A stretch of DNA of 64,000 bases from Phyllobacterium zundukense (lineage in GTDB: Bacteria > Pseudomonadota > Alphaproteobacteria > Rhizobiales > Rhizobiaceae), in assembly GCF_002764115.1 (NCBI RefSeq), contig NZ_CP017942.1:381001-445000 (forward strand), read 5' to 3'. Positions 36,564 to 45,012 of this stretch are shown here, one piece after another. The notes under the pieces are model-generated. The model saw only the letters and a program-made list of their open reading frames with translations, did not search any database and was not told where the DNA came from. Numbering within the stretch: position 1 is the stretch's first letter; each line of letters opens with the position of its first letter. Both the position numbers and the translations under genes were made by a program.

Positions 36564-38324
36564 CTACCGCCACGCCACGGCGAAGACGACGATGGCTGCG
36601 ATCACACCGACGATCATCGCCAGCGCGTAATGGGTCACGACGCCGGTCTGGAGCCGCCGCAGCACCCCGCCGCCTTGCAGGACCGAGCGGGCGACGCCGT
36701 TCACGACGGCGTCCACGCCGGTGAGATCGATCCACAATCCCACACGTGCCGCCCCATGCAGGAAGGGCAGTGCCACGGTCTCGGACACGTCGCTCACCGC
36801 CTTCTCGCAGCGCACCAGCGGGTTTTCGGCGAGCCACATGAAGTGTCGCGCGCCCTTGCGATAGAACCAGTCAGTGTCGATGCTGATCGTGTTCTCGGGG
36901 TCGAGCGCCTTGAGGAACAGTACGAACCCCAAGGCGGTAAACATCAGTACACCGAGGCTCTCGGTGACATGGACGCCGGTGTAGGGTTCGAAGTCGACCG
37001 GATAGGGCAGCAATGCGTAAAGCGGCTGGGGGAACACCCCGATCGCAATACACAGCACCGCCGCCATGCCCATCGCAACCAACATGTTGCGGGGCGGCTC
37101 CCGCGCCTCCAGCCTTCGGTCCGTGCCGAAGAACATGTAGTACGGGAGCTTGAGCCCTGTGTGCAGGAACGTCCCTGACGATGCCATGGTGAGCGCCAGC
37201 ACCACCAGCGCGCGGTGGTCCTGTCCGGCGGCGGCCACCACCATTGATTTGGTGACGAAGCCCGAGAAGAATGGAAATGCCGAAATCGCGAAGGCGCCGA
37301 CCATATAGAGGGCAACGGTCAGCGGCATTGTCCTGTATAGCCCGCCGAGCTCGGTGAGCTTGCGCCGCCCGGTGACGTGGATCACCGCCCCAGCCCCCAT
37401 AAACAGGAGCGCCTTGTAAAGGATATGCGCGAAGGCATGGCTGACTGCGCCGTTCACCGCCATCTCAGTCCCGATGCCGATGCCCGCCACCATGTATCCC
37501 ACTTGGCTGACGATGTGATAGGCTAGGAGCCGACGGCAGTCGTTCTCCAGAACCGCGTAGATGACGCCGTAGAGCGCCATCGCGGTGCCAAGCCAGACCA
37601 GAAGTTCGGTCCCCGGAAACGCCCGCGCCAGTACATAGACAGCGGTCTTGGTGGTGAAGGCGCTCATGAACACCGCACCGGTGACGGTCGCTTCCGGGTA
37701 GGCGTCTGTCAGCCAGGCGTTGAGCGGCGGCACTGCGGCGTTGAGCGTGAACCCGGCAAGGATCAGGTAGGCAGCCACGCCCATTTCCCCCTCGATCGGG
37801 CCAAAGCGCAGCGAACCGGTGGAGACCCCATGGAGAATGATGCCACCGAGCAGAACGACGCCGCCGGTGATATGGACCATGAGATACCGGAATCCAGCAC
37901 GGATCGCCTGTTCGCCGCGCTGCGCGAAGACTAGATAGGCAGAGGCAAAAGCCATACCTTCCCAGAACAGGAACAGAGTCAGGTAGTCGCCAGCGAATAC
38001 CACGCCGAGCGCGCTGCCGACGTAGATGAATGCTGCCACATGCTGGCCGGGGCGTGTCAGGTGCAACGCGTAGACTATCCCGATCTGCGCCATGACGGTG
38101 AATACGGTGGCAAAGATGATACTCAGCTTGTCGACCTTCGCGATCAGGATTTCCTGCCCGATGATCTGCGTTGCGCCGTAGTTGCCCGGCTGCATCGTGA
38201 GCACCGCAAGGATTGCCAATGCCGGGATCACCAGCAGATAAGCCTTGCGGATTGAACCTTTCAGGAAGGGGATGGGCAGGGCGCCGAGAATGAACAGCAG
38301 GGTGGGATGGACGAAGTCAGTCAT
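36564..38324 (-). CDS. NuoL-position antiporter-like subunit (Na+/H+ antiporter subunit D-like)
   Basis: The 586-residue protein occupies the nuoL position before nuoM. It has the antiporter signatures LFLFWEGMAFASAYLVFAQ (channel Glu), FTTKTAVYVLARAF (Lys), ENDCRRLLAYHIVSQVGYMVAG and HAFAHILYKALLFMGAG. After about residue 470 comes a hydrophilic stretch and a final helix, which could be the lateral helix seen at the end of NuoL, but it is shorter. The sequence flavour is that of Mrp-type antiporters more than of the housekeeping NuoL. ATG 38324 overlaps the 84-residue gene by eight bases. Confidence 0.85.
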   Translation of the reverse strand: MTDFVHPTLLFILGALPIPFLKGSIRKAYLLVIPALAILAVLTMQPGNYGATQIIGQEILIAKVDKLSIIFATVFTVMAQIGIVYALHLTRPGQHVAAFIYVGSALGVVFAGDYLTLFLFWEGMAFASAYLVFAQRGEQAIRAGFRYLMVHITGGVVLLGGIILHGVSTGSLRFGPIEGEMGVAAYLILAGFTLNAAVPPLNAWLTDAYPEATVTGAVFMSAFTTKTAVYVLARAFPGTELLVWLGTAMALYGVIYAVLENDCRRLLAYHIVSQVGYMVAGIGIGTEMAVNGAVSHAFAHILYKALLFMGAGAVIHVTGRRKLTELGGLYRTMPLTVALYMVGAFAISAFPFFSGFVTKSMVVAAAGQDHRALVVLALTMASSGTFLHTGLKLPYYMFFGTDRRLEAREPPRNMLVAMGMAAVLCIAIGVFPQPLYALLPYPVDFEPYTGVHVTESLGVLMFTALGFVLFLKALDPENTISIDTDWFYRKGARHFMWLAENPLVRCEKAVSDVSETVALPFLHGAARVGLWIDLTGVDAVVNGVARSVLQGGGVLRRLQTGVVTHYALAMIVGVIAAIVVFAVAWR

Positions 38325-38571
38325 AATAGTCCTCGCGCCGCATGAGCCCACCCTGATGGCCGAGGAACTTGGAAACGAAAATGAGCAGCACGCACGAGCT
38401 GAAGCCGTAGACGGCGGACCAGCCAGGCAGGCGCTCCCACAGGTATTCGGCGTGTTCGCGGGAGACCAGAAAGTCGGCGGCGAGGATCAGAACGAGCACC
38501 AGATAGAACAGCCGGTGGCGCTGATTCACGTATTTTCCGTCACCAAAGAAATCAACGACGCGTTTGATCAT
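38317..38571 (-). CDS. Small two-span membrane protein within the nuo operon
   Basis: The 84-residue product has two hydrophobic helices (RLFYLVLVLILAADFLV and AVYGFSSCVLLIFVSKFLG) separated by a polar loop, and an acidic end REDYYD. ATGA overlap with the MrpD-like gene upstream and overlap with the L-like gene downstream show it is a true, coupled gene. I do not recognise a family. The context suggests an accessory or assembly subunit that joins the two Mrp-like antiporter subunits in the membrane arm. Confidence 0.8.
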   Translation of the reverse strand: MIKRVVDFFGDGKYVNQRHRLFYLVLVLILAADFLVSREHAEYLWERLPGWSAVYGFSSCVLLIFVSKFLGHQGGLMRREDYYD

Positions 38572-40031
38572 CTGACAACTCCTTCCGCCAGGGTGAGGAA
38601 ATAGTCGGGGAAGATGCCCATCAACACCGACAGGATGGCGGTTGCGACCAGCGGGATCGTCATCATCGGAATTTCACGGACTGTCACTGGGCTTTCCTGC
38701 GCCTCCGTCCCAAAAAAAGCGACGTAACTAATTGGCAGGAAATAGGCGGCGTTCAGGACTGAGCTCACCAAGAGCACGATCAGGAACGCAATTTCCCCCG
38801 CCTCTACGGAGCCGAGCGCCAGATACCACTTGCTGACGAACCCCGCGGTCGGCGGCACCCCGATCATGCTGAGCGAGCCGACAAAGAACGCCCCCATCGT
38901 CCAGGGCAGCCTGCGGCCAATTCCGGCCATGTCGCTGATGTTGCGCTTGCCGGACGCGCAATAGATCGACCCGGCACAGAAAAAGAGCGTGATCTTGGAG
39001 AATGCATGCGCTGCGATGTGGATGATCCCGCCGACCATCGCTACCGGAGAAAGCAGAACCGCGCCCAGCACGATGTAGGAGAGTTGGCTGACTGTCGAAT
39101 AGGCGAGCCTCGCCTTCAGATCGTCCCGCGTCAGGGCGTAGACGGACGCCATCAGTATCGTGAATGAAACCAGGTAGGCCGTGGCGATGCCGAGCCCCAG
39201 GCCGTCCACGAGACCTGCGCCGAAGATGTGAAACACCACCCGCAACACGCAGAACACGCCCATCTTGACGACCGCAACTGCATGCAAAAGTGCGCTGACC
39301 GGCGTCGGCGCCACCATCGCGGCAGGCAGCCAAGCGTGCATCGGCATCACCGCGGCCTTGGCGAACCCGAAGAGATAGCAGAAATAGACGACCGTCAGCA
39401 GTGGCGCCGAGGCATCGACCCCAGCCAGCAGCCCCCCCGCTACAAAGTCGAGCGACCCTGCAATGTGGTAGGTCAGCGCCAGCGCGGCGAGAAGCACGCT
39501 TTTCGACGCGCCCATCAAATAGACGAGGTATTTGCGGCTGCCCGCCCATCCCTCTTGATCCTCGTGGTGGTAGACGAGCGGATAGGTTACGAGGCTGAGC
39601 ACCTCGTAGAAGATTACCAGCGTGAACAAATTGGCGGCGAAGGCGCCCCCGACGGCCGCGGCGAGGCTGGTAGCAAAACAGGCGAAGAACCGCGTCTGTG
39701 CATGCTCTTTCAAGTGCCGCATGTAGCCGATGGAATAGATCGCCGCCACGATCCACAGCAGCGACGAGACGGTGGCAAACACCATGCCGAGCGCATCGAC
39801 CCGGAAAGCGAAATCGATACCTGGCAGAATCTCAAACAGGCGCAAATCGACCGTCCCGCCTGCCAGAACCGTGGGCGCCATAGAGGCGACAATTGCAAAC
39901 ATGGTGGTCGCGGCCAGCGGCGAGACGACATCGCGGAGTTTCTCGTGGTTGTTCAGAAGGAGAACTGTCAGGGCCGCCAGACCTGCGACGGCGACAGCAA
40001 GCAGCGGCCGGATCGATATCACCGGGTCCAA
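38568..40031 (-). CDS. Supernumerary MrpD-like antiporter subunit
   Basis: The 487-residue protein has about fourteen helices and the family signatures TLVIFYEVLSLVTYPLVYH (Glu), GASKSVLLAALALTY (Lys), FAKAAVMPMHAWLPAAMVAPTPVSALLHAVAVVKMG and RDDLKARLAYSTVSQLSYIVLG. It is closest in style to MrpD/monovalent-cation antiporter subunit D. It is additional to the L-like, M and N subunits, so this complex would have four antiporter-like modules. It lies four bases after nuoK and is ATGA-coupled to the 84-residue gene. Confidence 0.88.
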   Translation of the reverse strand: MDPVISIRPLLAVAVAGLAALTVLLLNNHEKLRDVVSPLAATTMFAIVASMAPTVLAGGTVDLRLFEILPGIDFAFRVDALGMVFATVSSLLWIVAAIYSIGYMRHLKEHAQTRFFACFATSLAAAVGGAFAANLFTLVIFYEVLSLVTYPLVYHHEDQEGWAGSRKYLVYLMGASKSVLLAALALTYHIAGSLDFVAGGLLAGVDASAPLLTVVYFCYLFGFAKAAVMPMHAWLPAAMVAPTPVSALLHAVAVVKMGVFCVLRVVFHIFGAGLVDGLGLGIATAYLVSFTILMASVYALTRDDLKARLAYSTVSQLSYIVLGAVLLSPVAMVGGIIHIAAHAFSKITLFFCAGSIYCASGKRNISDMAGIGRRLPWTMGAFFVGSLSMIGVPPTAGFVSKWYLALGSVEAGEIAFLIVLLVSSVLNAAYFLPISYVAFFGTEAQESPVTVREIPMMTIPLVATAILSVLMGIFPDYFLTLAEGVVR

Positions 40032-40035
40032 GCCG

Positions 40036-40341
40036 CTATCCTTTCATCATGGTCACGTCGTCGACCTTGAGCGTGGATTTGTTCCTCACAAGGGCGACCA
40101 GGATGCCAAGGGCGACGGCAACCTCTGCCGCTGTGATTGCTATGACGAAGATCGCGAAAATCTGCCCGCGGAAGTCGTCGTAGGTGCGCCCAAAAGCGAT
40201 GAAATTGATATTGACCGAGTTGAGCAGCAGCTCCAGCGACATCAGCACGACCAGAATATTGCGCCTGAGCAACACCCCAGCCGCTCCGATCACGAACAGG
40301 ACCACTGCGAGCAAAATATACCACCAGAGCGGAACCATCAC
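40036..40341 (-). CDS. nuoK: NADH-quinone oxidoreductase subunit K
   Basis: The 101-residue three-helix subunit has [30 protein letters not shown] core sequence ([19 protein letters not shown]), with the conserved Glu in SLELLLN and another in [11 protein letters not shown] needed for proton translocation. ATGA coupling links it to nuoJ. Confidence 0.95.
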   Translation of the reverse strand: MMVPLWWYILLAVVLFVIGAAGVLLRRNILVVLMSLELLLNSVNINFIAFGRTYDDFRGQIFAIFVIAITAAEVAVALGILVALVRNKSTLKVDDVTMMKG

Positions 40342-40838
40342 CCCGACTCCTTCCGCGCCAGCACGATGGCGCCTACCAGGGCCGCTAGCAGGATTACCGA
40401 GGCGGTTTCAAACGGCAGGAGGTAGTCGGCGAAAAGTGTCGTGCTAAGCTGCTTGATCTCATCGCCGCCGCGCCTAGCGACGGGCTCCGTGACCGAAAAG
40501 CGGGCGCTCGTGAGCACCAGCACGATCATCTCAACCCCAAGCAGGACGACCAGCACCAGGGCCGGCAGGTTGCCGCCGGGCAAGAACCGCTCCAACACCG
40601 CTTCGCGCACATCGATCATCATGATCACGAACAGGAATAGGACCATGATCGCGCCGACATAGACGAAGATCTGGATGACCGCGAGCAACGGCGCCCCGAG
40701 CAAGACGAAGATTGCCGAGATCTGCAGGAAACACGCCATCAGCGCCAATGCGCTGTGAACCGGATTCCGCGCCAGGACCACCGTCAGGGCCGTAATCACG
40801 GACACCGTAGCGAACAGAAGAAAGAACCCCTGATCCAT
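40338..40838 (-). CDS. nuoJ: NADH-quinone oxidoreductase subunit J
   Basis: The 166-residue subunit has five helices with the conserved [21 protein letters not shown] and [18 protein letters not shown] segments (the pi-bulge helix). ATG 40838 follows GGAGG by ten bases; a GTG ten codons earlier is less likely. It is the first gene of the long minus-strand run, so the main promoter should lie in 40840-41000. A perfect 11-base palindrome CACAAATTGTG at 40918-40928 is a possible regulator site. Confidence 0.93.
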   Translation of the reverse strand: MDQGFFLLFATVSVITALTVVLARNPVHSALALMACFLQISAIFVLLGAPLLAVIQIFVYVGAIMVLFLFVIMMIDVREAVLERFLPGGNLPALVLVVLLGVEMIVLVLTSARFSVTEPVARRGGDEIKQLSTTLFADYLLPFETASVILLAALVGAIVLARKESG

Positions 40839-40917
40839 CGACGCCGAGCCTCCAACGCGAACTGTCACTCGGCGCGAGACGGGCGTATTTGAAACAGCGC
40901 CGCACTTCAGATGCGTT

Positions 40918-40928
40918 CACAAATTGTG
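40918..40928. promoter_or_regulatory. Palindrome upstream of nuoJ
   Basis: CACAA-A-TTGTG is a perfect inverted repeat 80 bases upstream of the nuoJ start, within the expected promoter region of the minus-strand nuo operon. A role as an operator is only suggested by position. Confidence 0.3.
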
Positions 40929-41029
40929 CCCTAGTATCGGATTTTTCACAAGATTATTGTCATCGGCGGAGACAGGCCGCTCACGAAACGCGCTCTTTCG
41001 ATAGCGTCAAAATGAGCGAGCCGCGGGCC

Positions 41030-41233
41030 CTACTGCGCAAATTCAGCCGCGATCAGGCTGGTCAAAACCGACTTGCCGACACCACCCTTCAGATTGGCAA
41101 TGGCGAGCGCAAGCTGGCTGCGTTGTCGTGCGTAGTGTTCGTACCAGCGTTTATATGATCGGTTCCCGAGCGATCGCAAATTGATGGATTTGAACAGGCG
41201 CGTCAGATTTCTGATGTCATCAAATACTAACAC
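41030..41233 (-). pseudogene. Truncated ParA-type partition ATPase
   Basis: The 67-residue frame (GTG 41233 to TAG 41030) ends with LALAIANLKGGVGKSVLTSLIAAEFAQ-type sequence: the deviant Walker A motif KGGVGKS of ParA/MinD ATPases with the following helix. It stops right there, so the Walker A', Walker B and C-terminal parts are missing. The 45 residues before the P-loop are basic and could be a DNA-binding lead-in. The 8-bp repeat array lies immediately upstream on the same strand, the normal place for a par promoter/centromere site. It is a remnant and probably inactive. Confidence 0.7.
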
Positions 41234-41284
41234 GAGAGTGTGATAATTCCATTTCCTCGACGACGCAACCCTATCCCCATTTCG

Positions 41285-41460
41285 ATGTTCAGAGTTTGAG
41301 AGTCTGCGAATCTGAGACTTTCAAAGTCTGCGAAACTGAGAATGTCAGAGGTTGAGATTCCGAAGATATGCGAGTCTGAGACTTTCAGAGTCTGAGAATG
41401 TGCGAACCTCAGACTCTCGGAGTTTGACATTCTGAGAGTCTGATAGTTTCAGAATCTGAG
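41285..41460. repeat. 22 contiguous 8-bp repeats, consensus A(G/A)T(C/T)T(G/C)AG
   Basis: The sequence divides without any slip into 22 octamers, for example AGTCTGAG, AATCTGAG, ACTTTCAG, AGTTTGAG. Position 1 is A in 21 of 22, position 5 is T in 21, position 6 is G or C in all, and positions 3, 7 and 8 agree in 17-18. Odd-centred palindromes arise across joins (AGTCT-G-AGACT, TCAGA-G-TCTGA). The array lies 52 bases upstream of the truncated parA. It is best read as a partition (centromere-like) or iteron site; the role is inferred. Confidence 0.85.
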
Positions 41461-42187
41461 AATTACGGCAGCAAAACCATCCTCGCATCCCTCCTGAAAG
41501 AGCTCAGTACTTTTATCGCCCCGCGGGCGAAACGCACTTCTGGCACCAGAAGTCCTATCCTGCCATTTAGAAGCCTATAGCAGCGAACTCTATCCCAAGC
41601 ATGGTGCGACGGGATGAAACGGCAAACGCAACACAGATAATCAAGCCAAATGAAGCGAGCCGGAAGCATGACGGGCGAGGCGAAATGACAGGCTTGATCG
41701 TCGTCCTGAGTTTGAAAATCGCGGCAGCGTCCACCCAAGGCGGGCCCGAAAGGACGCTCGGCAGAGCCTGAAGAGGGAGAGAGGTGTTTGAGCTTGCGAG
41801 GATCGTCTGGGCAAATTCGTCACTCCCCGATGTTCATTCGGAAGATGTTGTGGCCGGAGTTCGGCGTCTTGGAATGCATGCGCGCGATTGCTGTTTGCTC
41901 AATCGCCATCAGTATTGCCGCCACGAGAACCGTTGGGCTCATCGATCTGCAAATGGCTGCCAGGCGGTTCGGGCAATGGGATTGCCTTGCCAGCGGCCAA
42001 AGTCGGCGCCCCCGAGCCTAAACTGCATTCGCTCTGGCCGACACGCGCTCGATATGGCAGTACCCTGCTCTTCTTGCGATATATTGGAAGCGGATGCTAC
42101 AGAGGATTTGGCTATGTATCCGGTTTGCCCAGTAGGAAGGCGATACCTCCGGATGACTGAAAGCTGATAACGAAAGCGCTCCGCTCT
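41461..42187. other. Region without a supported gene
   Basis: About 725 bases between the repeat array and the MNT-HEPN gene hold several overlapping frames on both strands, none with a recognisable domain or a good ribosome site. The stretch near 42040-42165 (plus-strand ending YPVCPVGRRYLRMTES) looks coding-like and may be the 3' end of a decayed gene. No insertion-sequence ends were seen. Confidence 0.35.
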
Positions 42188-43144
42188 ATGATGAAATCCA
42201 GCCTCGATCATCTGCCCGAACGCAAGCAGCGCGAGCTTGCCCGTATTGTCGAGATCCTGCTTGAGGAACTTCAAGACGCGTTGAAGGACGGGACAGCCGA
42301 ATTCAAGAAGAAAGGCCGCATCCTCAAGATCATCCTGTTCGGATCCTATGCCCGCGGTGACTGGGTGGATGAGCCGCACACCATGAAAGGCTATCGTTCG
42401 GACTATGACCTGCTGATCATCGTCAACAACAGGAAGCTGACCGACTTTGCCAGCTATTGGTACAAGGCAGCCGACCGGCTATTACACGATCGCGGCGTCA
42501 CCACGCAGATCGGCTTCATCGTTCATTCGAGGCGTGAAGTGAACACGGCGCTCAAGGAAGGCCAGTACTTTTTCTCAGATATTCGCCGCGAAGGCATAGT
42601 CCTTTACGAACTTGATGACGAACCATTGGCGGAGCCAAAGCCACTAACGCCAGCTGCTTCCCTTGAGATCGCCTTGCAGAATTTCCAACTTTTATTCCCT
42701 CTTGCGGTTCATGCTTTAGAGCTTTTTAAAACAAGCATGAACAACAGGGTTTTGCGTCATGCGGCGTTCATGCTTCATCAAGCTATTGAACAGGCGTATA
42801 GCTGTGCCCTTCTTGTTCTCACGAATTACAGTCCTCCATCCCACAATCTCAATTTTTTGAGAACGATGGCAGAAGGACGTGATCGACGTCTCGCTGAGGC
42901 TTGGCCACGCGACCAGCAAAGGTATCGCGCCTGGTTCAATAGGATCAATGAGGCTTACGTCAAAGCGCGGTACTCAAAACATTACGAGATCAGCGAGGAA
43001 GCACTTGCCTGGATCGGAGAACGCACACAAGTTCTACACGAACTGGTCGAGACAATCTGCAAGGAGCACCTCGAAAAGCTGGAGCGCGCAACCCGCAGCG
43101 AGACGCCATCTTCAGCCAGCAAGCGTGACGTTTCAGGCGGCTAA
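42188..43144 (+). CDS. Fused MNT-type nucleotidyltransferase and HEPN domain protein
   Basis: The N-terminal part (about 40-100) is a minimal nucleotidyltransferase: FGSYARGDW followed by SDYDLLIIV, the GS...DxD active site. The C-terminal part (about 160-295) is helical and HEPN-like, with LRHAAFMLHQAIEQAYSCALL and a KARYSKHY motif near the expected R-x4-6-H region. In separate form MNT and HEPN make a toxin-antitoxin pair in which MNT AMPylates HEPN; here they are one polypeptide of 318 residues. ATG ATG at 42188/42191 leaves a one-codon ambiguity. Plasmid-debris context fits an addiction or defence role, which is inferred. Confidence 0.8.
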   Translation: MMKSSLDHLPERKQRELARIVEILLEELQDALKDGTAEFKKKGRILKIILFGSYARGDWVDEPHTMKGYRSDYDLLIIVNNRKLTDFASYWYKAADRLLHDRGVTTQIGFIVHSRREVNTALKEGQYFFSDIRREGIVLYELDDEPLAEPKPLTPAASLEIALQNFQLLFPLAVHALELFKTSMNNRVLRHAAFMLHQAIEQAYSCALLVLTNYSPPSHNLNFLRTMAEGRDRRLAEAWPRDQQRYRAWFNRINEAYVKARYSKHYEISEEALAWIGERTQVLHELVETICKEHLEKLERATRSETPSSASKRDVSGG

Positions 43145-43168
43145 AAGTCGTTTGCACCGAGCCGATCG

Positions 43169-43282
43169 ACGGTCGAGAAAGAGCAGACTCCTCTCGACTT
43201 ATATCTGGCGAGCCTGCGTGAGGTAATGGACGAGCATGGCGATGTACCGGCCTTCCAGCCCTCTCCTGTTTCTGCCTGCTAA
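43169..43282 (+). pseudogene. C-terminal fragment of an unidentified plasmid gene
   Basis: A frame without its own start reads TVEKEQTPLDLYLASLREVM then DEHGDVPAFQPSPVSAC and stops. Codon use and amphipathic sequence look genuine, so it is probably the tail of a larger gene lost to recombination. The parent is not recognised. Confidence 0.35.
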
Positions 43283-43314
43283 AACACCACCCACGAAACG
43301 GATTGAACACTGAC

Positions 43315-43617
43315 ATGGCGGTCATGATGAAAAACATCGTCCATGGCCGTTATCAGAGCGGCAAATATGCCCTTGCCTTGCAACTGGCACGCGACAATCC
43401 GTTCCTGGGCGATCCCGTCGTCATCAACGACACGGTAGATATGACGCGATTTCTTGCCTCACACAAATCGAGTGTCGGCATTGTCTATGCCTCGAGCGTG
43501 CAATTGATCATCGGCAGGTGCAGCAGTGAGGAGAAATTCGGATCTGTCTTGTTTGTTGCCGCTCCAGGAAATCGACGGGACCGAGGAAGCCCTGACGCGG
43601 GAAGCCCCCGCTTGTAG
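43315..43617 (+). CDS. Small hypothetical protein, possibly truncated
   Basis: From ATG 43315 the product begins MAVMMKNIVHGRYQSGKYAL and runs to about residue 75 with natural-looking sequence (NPFLGDPVVINDTVDMTRFL, SSVGIVYASSVQLIIG). The final 25 residues (PGNRRDRGSPDAGSPRL) look out of frame, so a frameshift or deletion near 43545 is likely. No ribosome site is evident and no family is recognised. Confidence 0.35.
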   Translation: MAVMMKNIVHGRYQSGKYALALQLARDNPFLGDPVVINDTVDMTRFLASHKSSVGIVYASSVQLIIGRCSSEEKFGSVLFVAAPGNRRDRGSPDAGSPRL

Positions 43618-43636
43618 CGGGGGCCCGTCCGGCTGA

Positions 43637-43966
43637 TCAGTCCCTCCAGGGGATGATTGCCATCAGCGTTTCGTCATCCTGTCCGGGGTAGCGTCCGAGG
43701 TTAGCGTTGAGCTTGGCGTGGCCGGTGTTGACGCTCATGGTCAAGTAGGGCTTGCCCAGCTGGCTTTCCTTTTCCCAGATGCCGCCGATTTCGACGCGGC
43801 GGCCGCGTGGCGTCATGCCGTAGATGCGGAAGACGGGTGCCTTGTCATTGTCACTGGCGAAGGCCTCGCCGGTGATCTCGATGTCGAAGGCGAGGGAGGC
43901 AATGTTGCCGGTGAGGGTCGTGTTGGCTTCATCGAACTGGATGTAGTTGATCAGGGTGTTCGTCAT
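43637..43966 (-). CDS. DUF736 family protein
   Basis: The 109-residue product has the DUF736 pattern: an N-terminal strand pair (FDEANTTLTGNIASLAFDIEI), APVFRIYG, the EIGGIWEKESQLGKPYLTMSV core and a C-terminal ALMAIIPWRD-like end (LMAIIPWRD). These proteins are encoded on many rhizobial and sphingomonad plasmids and integrative elements, next to partition or transfer genes, and their role is unknown. AGGAG precedes ATG 43966. It marks this region as plasmid-derived. Confidence 0.85.
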   Translation of the reverse strand: MTNTLINYIQFDEANTTLTGNIASLAFDIEITGEAFASDNDKAPVFRIYGMTPRGRRVEIGGIWEKESQLGKPYLTMSVNTGHAKLNANLGRYPGQDDETLMAIIPWRD

Positions 43967-44279
43967 CGCTTTATCTCCTTTGTTTGCGGTGTCGATGGAC
44001 ACGGATAAGGACCGGCAAAAGGCCGGGATGCACCCGAAGGGCTGAAGCAAAGCGGAAGACGGGGCCGACAAAGCGCAGCGGATGATTTTGCCTCGCGAGG
44101 AATGGCGGCAAGCCAGGGGAAAATCATTTGTCAGCCCCGTTGCATTCTGGACAGCCGGGCCTAGTGCCCAATCGATCGACACCCAAAACGACAAAGGGCT
44201 TGTTCAAGCGAGATGACGAAGACCTTGGTCAACGTCTCATCATTCGATCGGCACCACGAAACCATGTGCAAGACATGCC

Positions 44280-44867
44280 GTGCCGGCGATCAGTAGCTTG
44301 ATACGGACTGAAGGCCAGAAACAGCCAATGAAACGCTGCCCTGCCTCATCCGCAGGCGGCGTGGCGCTGCCGGCATGCCTCGCATTGCGGCCCGATCGGA
44401 GGATAGCCGTTAGCTGGCCAAACACCAACATCGAGCGCGTCAACATTCCGAATGCACATCACAATGCTTGGCTAACCGCGCACACGGAAGTTCTCCAGTT
44501 TGTGGGCAACGAAGAGGCTCGTCTCGTGTGGCGTCGTTGCGGATCTCTCTTGGCTGGGCGAGGTCATAGCAAATTTGCCCCTGAAGTCCGCGAGTTTCTC
44601 AAGCTAGAACGCGAGTTCAACGCTGCCTACGTTCAGGGCGACCTAGACGCATGCGGCGAAGTTCTGAACCGCCTGGAAGAGCGCCACGGCCTATCCCTTT
44701 GGCTGATTTCCCGGAAATCGACTATCTTGCGAAAACTCGGGGCTACCCAGTACTACGATTACACAGATGTTCTAATCGCAGGTGACCCCAACGTCTCTTT
44801 GATGAGCTGGCTCGTCTACATGATGAGACATCGGGCCGACCCAATGTCTCACCGGCCGCGTACATAA
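44280..44867 (+). CDS. Hypothetical protein, probably 3'-truncated
   Basis: The 195-residue frame has natural-looking sequence after about residue 60: EARLVWRRCGSLLAGRGHSKFAPEVREFLKLEREFNAAYVQGDLDACGEVLNRLEERHGLSLWLISRKSTIL-type helices resembling a TPR-like start (quoted pieces: FLKLEREFNAAYVQGDLDA, CGEVLNRLEERHGLSLWLI). The end MSHRPRT looks abrupt, so it may be the N-terminal part of a larger helical-repeat protein cut by recombination. The true start may be internal. Function unknown. Confidence 0.4.
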   Translation: MPAISSLIRTEGQKQPMKRCPASSAGGVALPACLALRPDRRIAVSWPNTNIERVNIPNAHHNAWLTAHTEVLQFVGNEEARLVWRRCGSLLAGRGHSKFAPEVREFLKLEREFNAAYVQGDLDACGEVLNRLEERHGLSLWLISRKSTILRKLGATQYYDYTDVLIAGDPNVSLMSWLVYMMRHRADPMSHRPRT

Positions 44868-45012
44868 GGCAACTACAAAACTGACTGGACCCATCCGGTG
44901 TTCCAGATCGGACCAAACTGTACTTGCACTATCACGCTACCAGACATTGTTCTTTAACAGGTGAGGTCAATCACGCCAAGGTAGAGCAATTTCGAAGTAT
45001 CTATCTACTCTT

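Noticed and set aside
41227..41430. Open frame on the minus strand across the 8-bp array (SESLRFAHSQTL...ESLRFADSQTL)
   Set aside because: An 8-base period gives an apparent peptide repeat by arithmetic; there is no ribosome site, and conservation follows the DNA octamer and not a codon pattern.
41285..41460. CRISPR array
   Set aside because: The units are contiguous 8-mers without spacers, and no cas gene is nearby.
41463..41738. 91-residue minus-strand frame right of the repeat array
   Set aside because: No ribosome site, cysteine- and arginine-rich random-looking sequence, no family resemblance.
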